Assembly (NCBI GenBank): GCA_019243895.1
Contig: JAFATP010000268.1
Location: 1-6,775 of the forward strand
Direction: 5' to 3'
DNA: 6,775 bases
Source of the DNA: Alphaproteobacteria bacterium
GTDB taxonomy: Bacteria; Pseudomonadota; Alphaproteobacteria; Rickettsiales; SXRF01
Made by a program: the position numbers and the translations under genes
The notes under the pieces: generated by a model
The model's input: the letters and a program-made list of their open reading frames with translations, nothing else
Database searches by the model: none
Told to the model about the DNA's origin: nothing
Part shown: positions 5,801 through 6,775 of the stretch, piece by piece
Position numbering within the stretch: the first letter of the stretch is position 1
Layout: the number at the start of each line of letters is the position of its first letter

Positions 5801-6205
5801 TTAACCGGAACCGCCGGGCTGTCCGATGGCCGTGCGGAACATGCTGATCATCTTGCTGTAAAGCGCGGTTATCTGCTGATAGTCCATGCTGTTCATCGAG
5901 ACCTTCTGAATCTCTTCTTCCACGGACACGTTATTCCCGTTGGGGTTGGTCTCAAAGGCGGGATAACGGTTCTCCACCTTGAACACCCCCTTATTGTTCG
6001 GGCTCGCCAGATGAGAGGGGCTGGTGCGCGCCAGCGGCAGCGCGGTTTTAAGCGTGGAGTGAAAATCCGGCGCCCTGACGTCGCGCGCCTGATAGCGGGG
6101 CGTGTCCACGTTGGCGATATTCTGCGCCAGCACCGCCTGGCGCTGGCCCAGATACATCATCTGAAGCTTCATCGCCGAAAGAAGGGGTATGCTACCGTAA
6201 TCCAT
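5801..6205 (-). CDS. flgB: Flagellar basal-body rod protein FlgB
   Basis: This 134-residue protein is of normal FlgB length. It carries the rod-protein N-terminal signature 'GQRQAVLAQNIANVDTPRYQ' followed by 'ARDVRAPDF', and in the C-terminal part 'VSVEEEIQKVSMNSMDYQ' and 'YSKMISMFRTAIG', both typical of FlgB. It is a proximal-rod subunit at the base of the flagellum, secreted across the inner membrane by the flagellar export machine and assembled with FlgC and FliE. The start at 6205 has only a weak purine site on the minus strand (AAAGA, about eight bases away). Upstream on the same strand is a near-consensus sigma-54 promoter (6268-6283), as expected for an early or middle flagellar operon. 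flgC follows after 16 bases. Confidence 0.97.
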   Translation of the reverse strand: MDYGSIPLLSAMKLQMMYLGQRQAVLAQNIANVDTPRYQARDVRAPDFHSTLKTALPLARTSPSHLASPNNKGVFKVENRYPAFETNPNGNNVSVEEEIQKVSMNSMDYQQITALYSKMISMFRTAIGQPGGSG

Positions 6206-6229
6206 GAAATTATCTTTCGTAAAATCGAT

Positions 6230-6244
6230 GGCGTTCTGGACGCC
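6230..6244 (-). other. Small hairpin in the predicted flgB leader
   Basis: On the minus strand GGCGT, a five-base loop CCAGA and ACGCC form a perfect 5-bp, GC-rich stem. If transcription starts near 6257, this hairpin lies within the roughly 52-base leader, about 25 bases before the flgB start. It is too far from the start to cover the ribosome site directly. A regulatory role is not shown. Confidence 0.35.
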
Positions 6245-6248
6245 GACC

Positions 6249-6276
6249 TTGTATGCGTGCTAGGGATAGCTAAAAT
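6249..6276 (+). promoter_or_regulatory. Possible sigma-70-type promoter for csrA
   Basis: TTGTAT (6249-6254) and TAAAAT (6271-6276) are separated by 16 bases. The -10 element matches TATAAT at five of six positions, while the -35 matches only its TTG half. Transcription would begin near 6283 and give a csrA leader of about 26 bases containing GAGGGTG as the ribosome site. The -10 sits inside the oppositely directed sigma-54 element. The promoter is plausible by position but weak in sequence. Confidence 0.4.
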
Positions 6277-6283
6277 CGTGCCA
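6268..6283 (-). promoter_or_regulatory. Sigma-54 (RpoN) promoter for flgBC
   Basis: Read on the minus strand, the sequence TGGCACGATTTTAGCT matches the sigma-54 consensus TGGCACG-N4-TTGC(A/T) at every defined position except one (A for the second T of TTGC). The invariant GG (6282-6281) and GC (6270-6269) have the correct spacing. The expected start of transcription is about 6257, giving a 52-base leader before flgB. RpoN control of rod and hook operons, with an enhancer-binding activator such as FlbD or FleQ-type proteins, is well established in many polarly flagellated bacteria. The activator and its binding sites are not identifiable here. Confidence 0.75.
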
Positions 6284-6308
6284 AGAGCCCAACCGAGGGT
6301 GAAAATAC

Positions 6309-6560
6309 ATGCTCTACCTGGCCAGGAAAGAAGGCGAATCAGTCATCATCAACAACACCATTGAGCTGACGGTGGTGGAAGTTCGCGGGCGCACCGTGAA
6401 GCTCGGTTTCGTGTTTCCCCCCGAAGCATCGGTGATGCGCAAGGAGCTCTACGAAAAGATCAAGGCGCAGAACATCGCCGCCTCCAGCTCGGAAATGGAT
6501 GAGAGCGCGTTTCACGATATACAAATCACCGTAGAGGAAAAGTCGGATGGCGGAGGATGA
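6309..6560 (+). CDS. csrA: Carbon storage regulator CsrA (RNA-binding translational regulator)
   Basis: This 83-residue protein starts MLYLARKEGESVII, matching the first strand of CsrA including R6. The RNA-contacting region keeps R44 in 'ASVMRKELYEKI', while the usual 'APKEVSVHR' reads 'FPPEASVMR', a form I associate with alphaproteobacterial CsrA. CsrA dimers bind GGA motifs in messenger leaders and repress or stabilise them, often controlling motility versus attachment. The core ends near residue 55. The remaining 28 residues form an acidic tail not present in the 61-residue enterobacterial protein. ATG 6309 follows GAGGG at 6295-6299. It diverges from flgB and overlaps the FlhB-like gene by 14 bases, so the two are probably co-translated. 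No fliW, whose product restrains CsrA in other bacteria, is visible in the window. Confidence 0.93.
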   Translation: MLYLARKEGESVIINNTIELTVVEVRGRTVKLGFVFPPEASVMRKELYEKIKAQNIAASSSEMDESAFHDIQITVEEKSDGGG

Positions 6561-6775
6561 CGAAGCGCCGGCGCCGCCGGTGGATAAAAACAAGCTGGCG
6601 GTGGCGCTCACCTATGAGCGCGGCAAGGACGCCGCGCCCGTGGTTTCGGCCAAGGGCAAAGGGTTCATCGCCCAGCAGATCGTCCTGCTGGCGCAAAAAA
6701 ACGGCGTGGAAATCCGCGAGGATGCGGATTTGGCGGGCATGCTGTCGGCGGTGGATATCGGCGAGCCGATTCCCG
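6547..6775 (+). CDS. FlhB C-terminal-domain-like protein, partial at 3' end
   Basis: The first 76 codons of a gene that runs off the window are visible. After an acidic, Pro-rich start comes 'KLAVALTYERGKDAAPVVSA' followed by 'KGKGFIAQQIVLLAQKNGVEI' and 'VDIGEPIP'. This pattern is that of the cytoplasmic C-terminal domain of the flagellar export switch FlhB and of small stand-alone FlhB-like proteins. The position of the FlhB self-cleavage motif NPTH is taken by DKNK, so no autocleavage is expected, and the four membrane helices are missing. Short homologues of this kind are known to accompany flagellar genes and can substitute for the C-terminal part of FlhB in some bacteria. The start ATG 6547 lies inside the end of csrA, with GAGGAAA upstream (6534-6540) as ribosome site. 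Confidence 0.87.
   Translation, partial: MAEDDEAPAPPVDKNKLAVALTYERGKDAAPVVSAKGKGFIAQQIVLLAQKNGVEIREDADLAGMLSAVDIGEPIP

Noticed and set aside
6220..6247. Sigma-28-like TAAA ... GCCGA on the + strand before csrA
   Set aside because: The gap is three bases too long and the second half lacks the closing TAA.

Overview
The window looks like chromosomal DNA of a flagellated Gram-negative bacterium, most likely an alphaproteobacterium. The pointers are the style of the FlgB and FlgC proteins (FlgC has the N-terminal 'AENIANADSTG' block followed by 'PYRRK'), a CsrA whose core reads 'GFVFPPEASVMR', a GC-rich coding background, and a lipoprotein suited to an outer membrane. The assignment is by eye, without any search.

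Bases 1-2885 (+) form a tight signalling operon. It holds the C-terminal part of a PAS-linked histidine kinase, a stand-alone CheY/Rcp1-type receiver, and a hybrid kinase with a receiver at each end (REC-HisKA-HATPase-REC). The last two genes overlap by 11 bases. Bases 2986-3654 (+) hold two unrecognised small genes, a 163-residue helical, coiled-coil-like protein and a 53-residue acidic protein, 15 bases apart and probably co-transcribed. Bases 3747-4544 (+) hold a soluble histidine kinase resembling the KdpD transmitter core but with no sensor or membrane part. None of the response-regulator modules visible here has a DNA-binding or enzymatic output domain, so the cluster must act by phosphotransfer or protein contact on something outside the window.

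Bases 4668-4850 (-) encode a 60-residue two-helix membrane protein of the DUF1328/YtjA type. It diverges across an AT-rich gap from a small glycine-zipper lipoprotein resembling OsmB (5080-5322, +). That gene converges on the flagellar genes, and a strong bidirectional hairpin terminator (5341-5372) separates them.

Bases 5374-6205 (-) are flgB-flgC, encoding proximal-rod proteins of the flagellar basal body. Divergent from flgB are csrA (6309-6560, +) and, overlapping its end by 14 bases, a short FlhB-C-domain-like gene that runs off the window. The 103-base gap between flgB and csrA carries a near-consensus sigma-54 promoter aimed at flgBC. A possible sigma-70 promoter for csrA lies directly on top of it. 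This is the most informative regulatory feature in the window. Much of the content (sensory kinases, receivers, rod genes, CsrA, FlhB-like protein) fits motility and lifestyle control, but no direct link between the kinases and the flagellar genes can be seen in the sequence.
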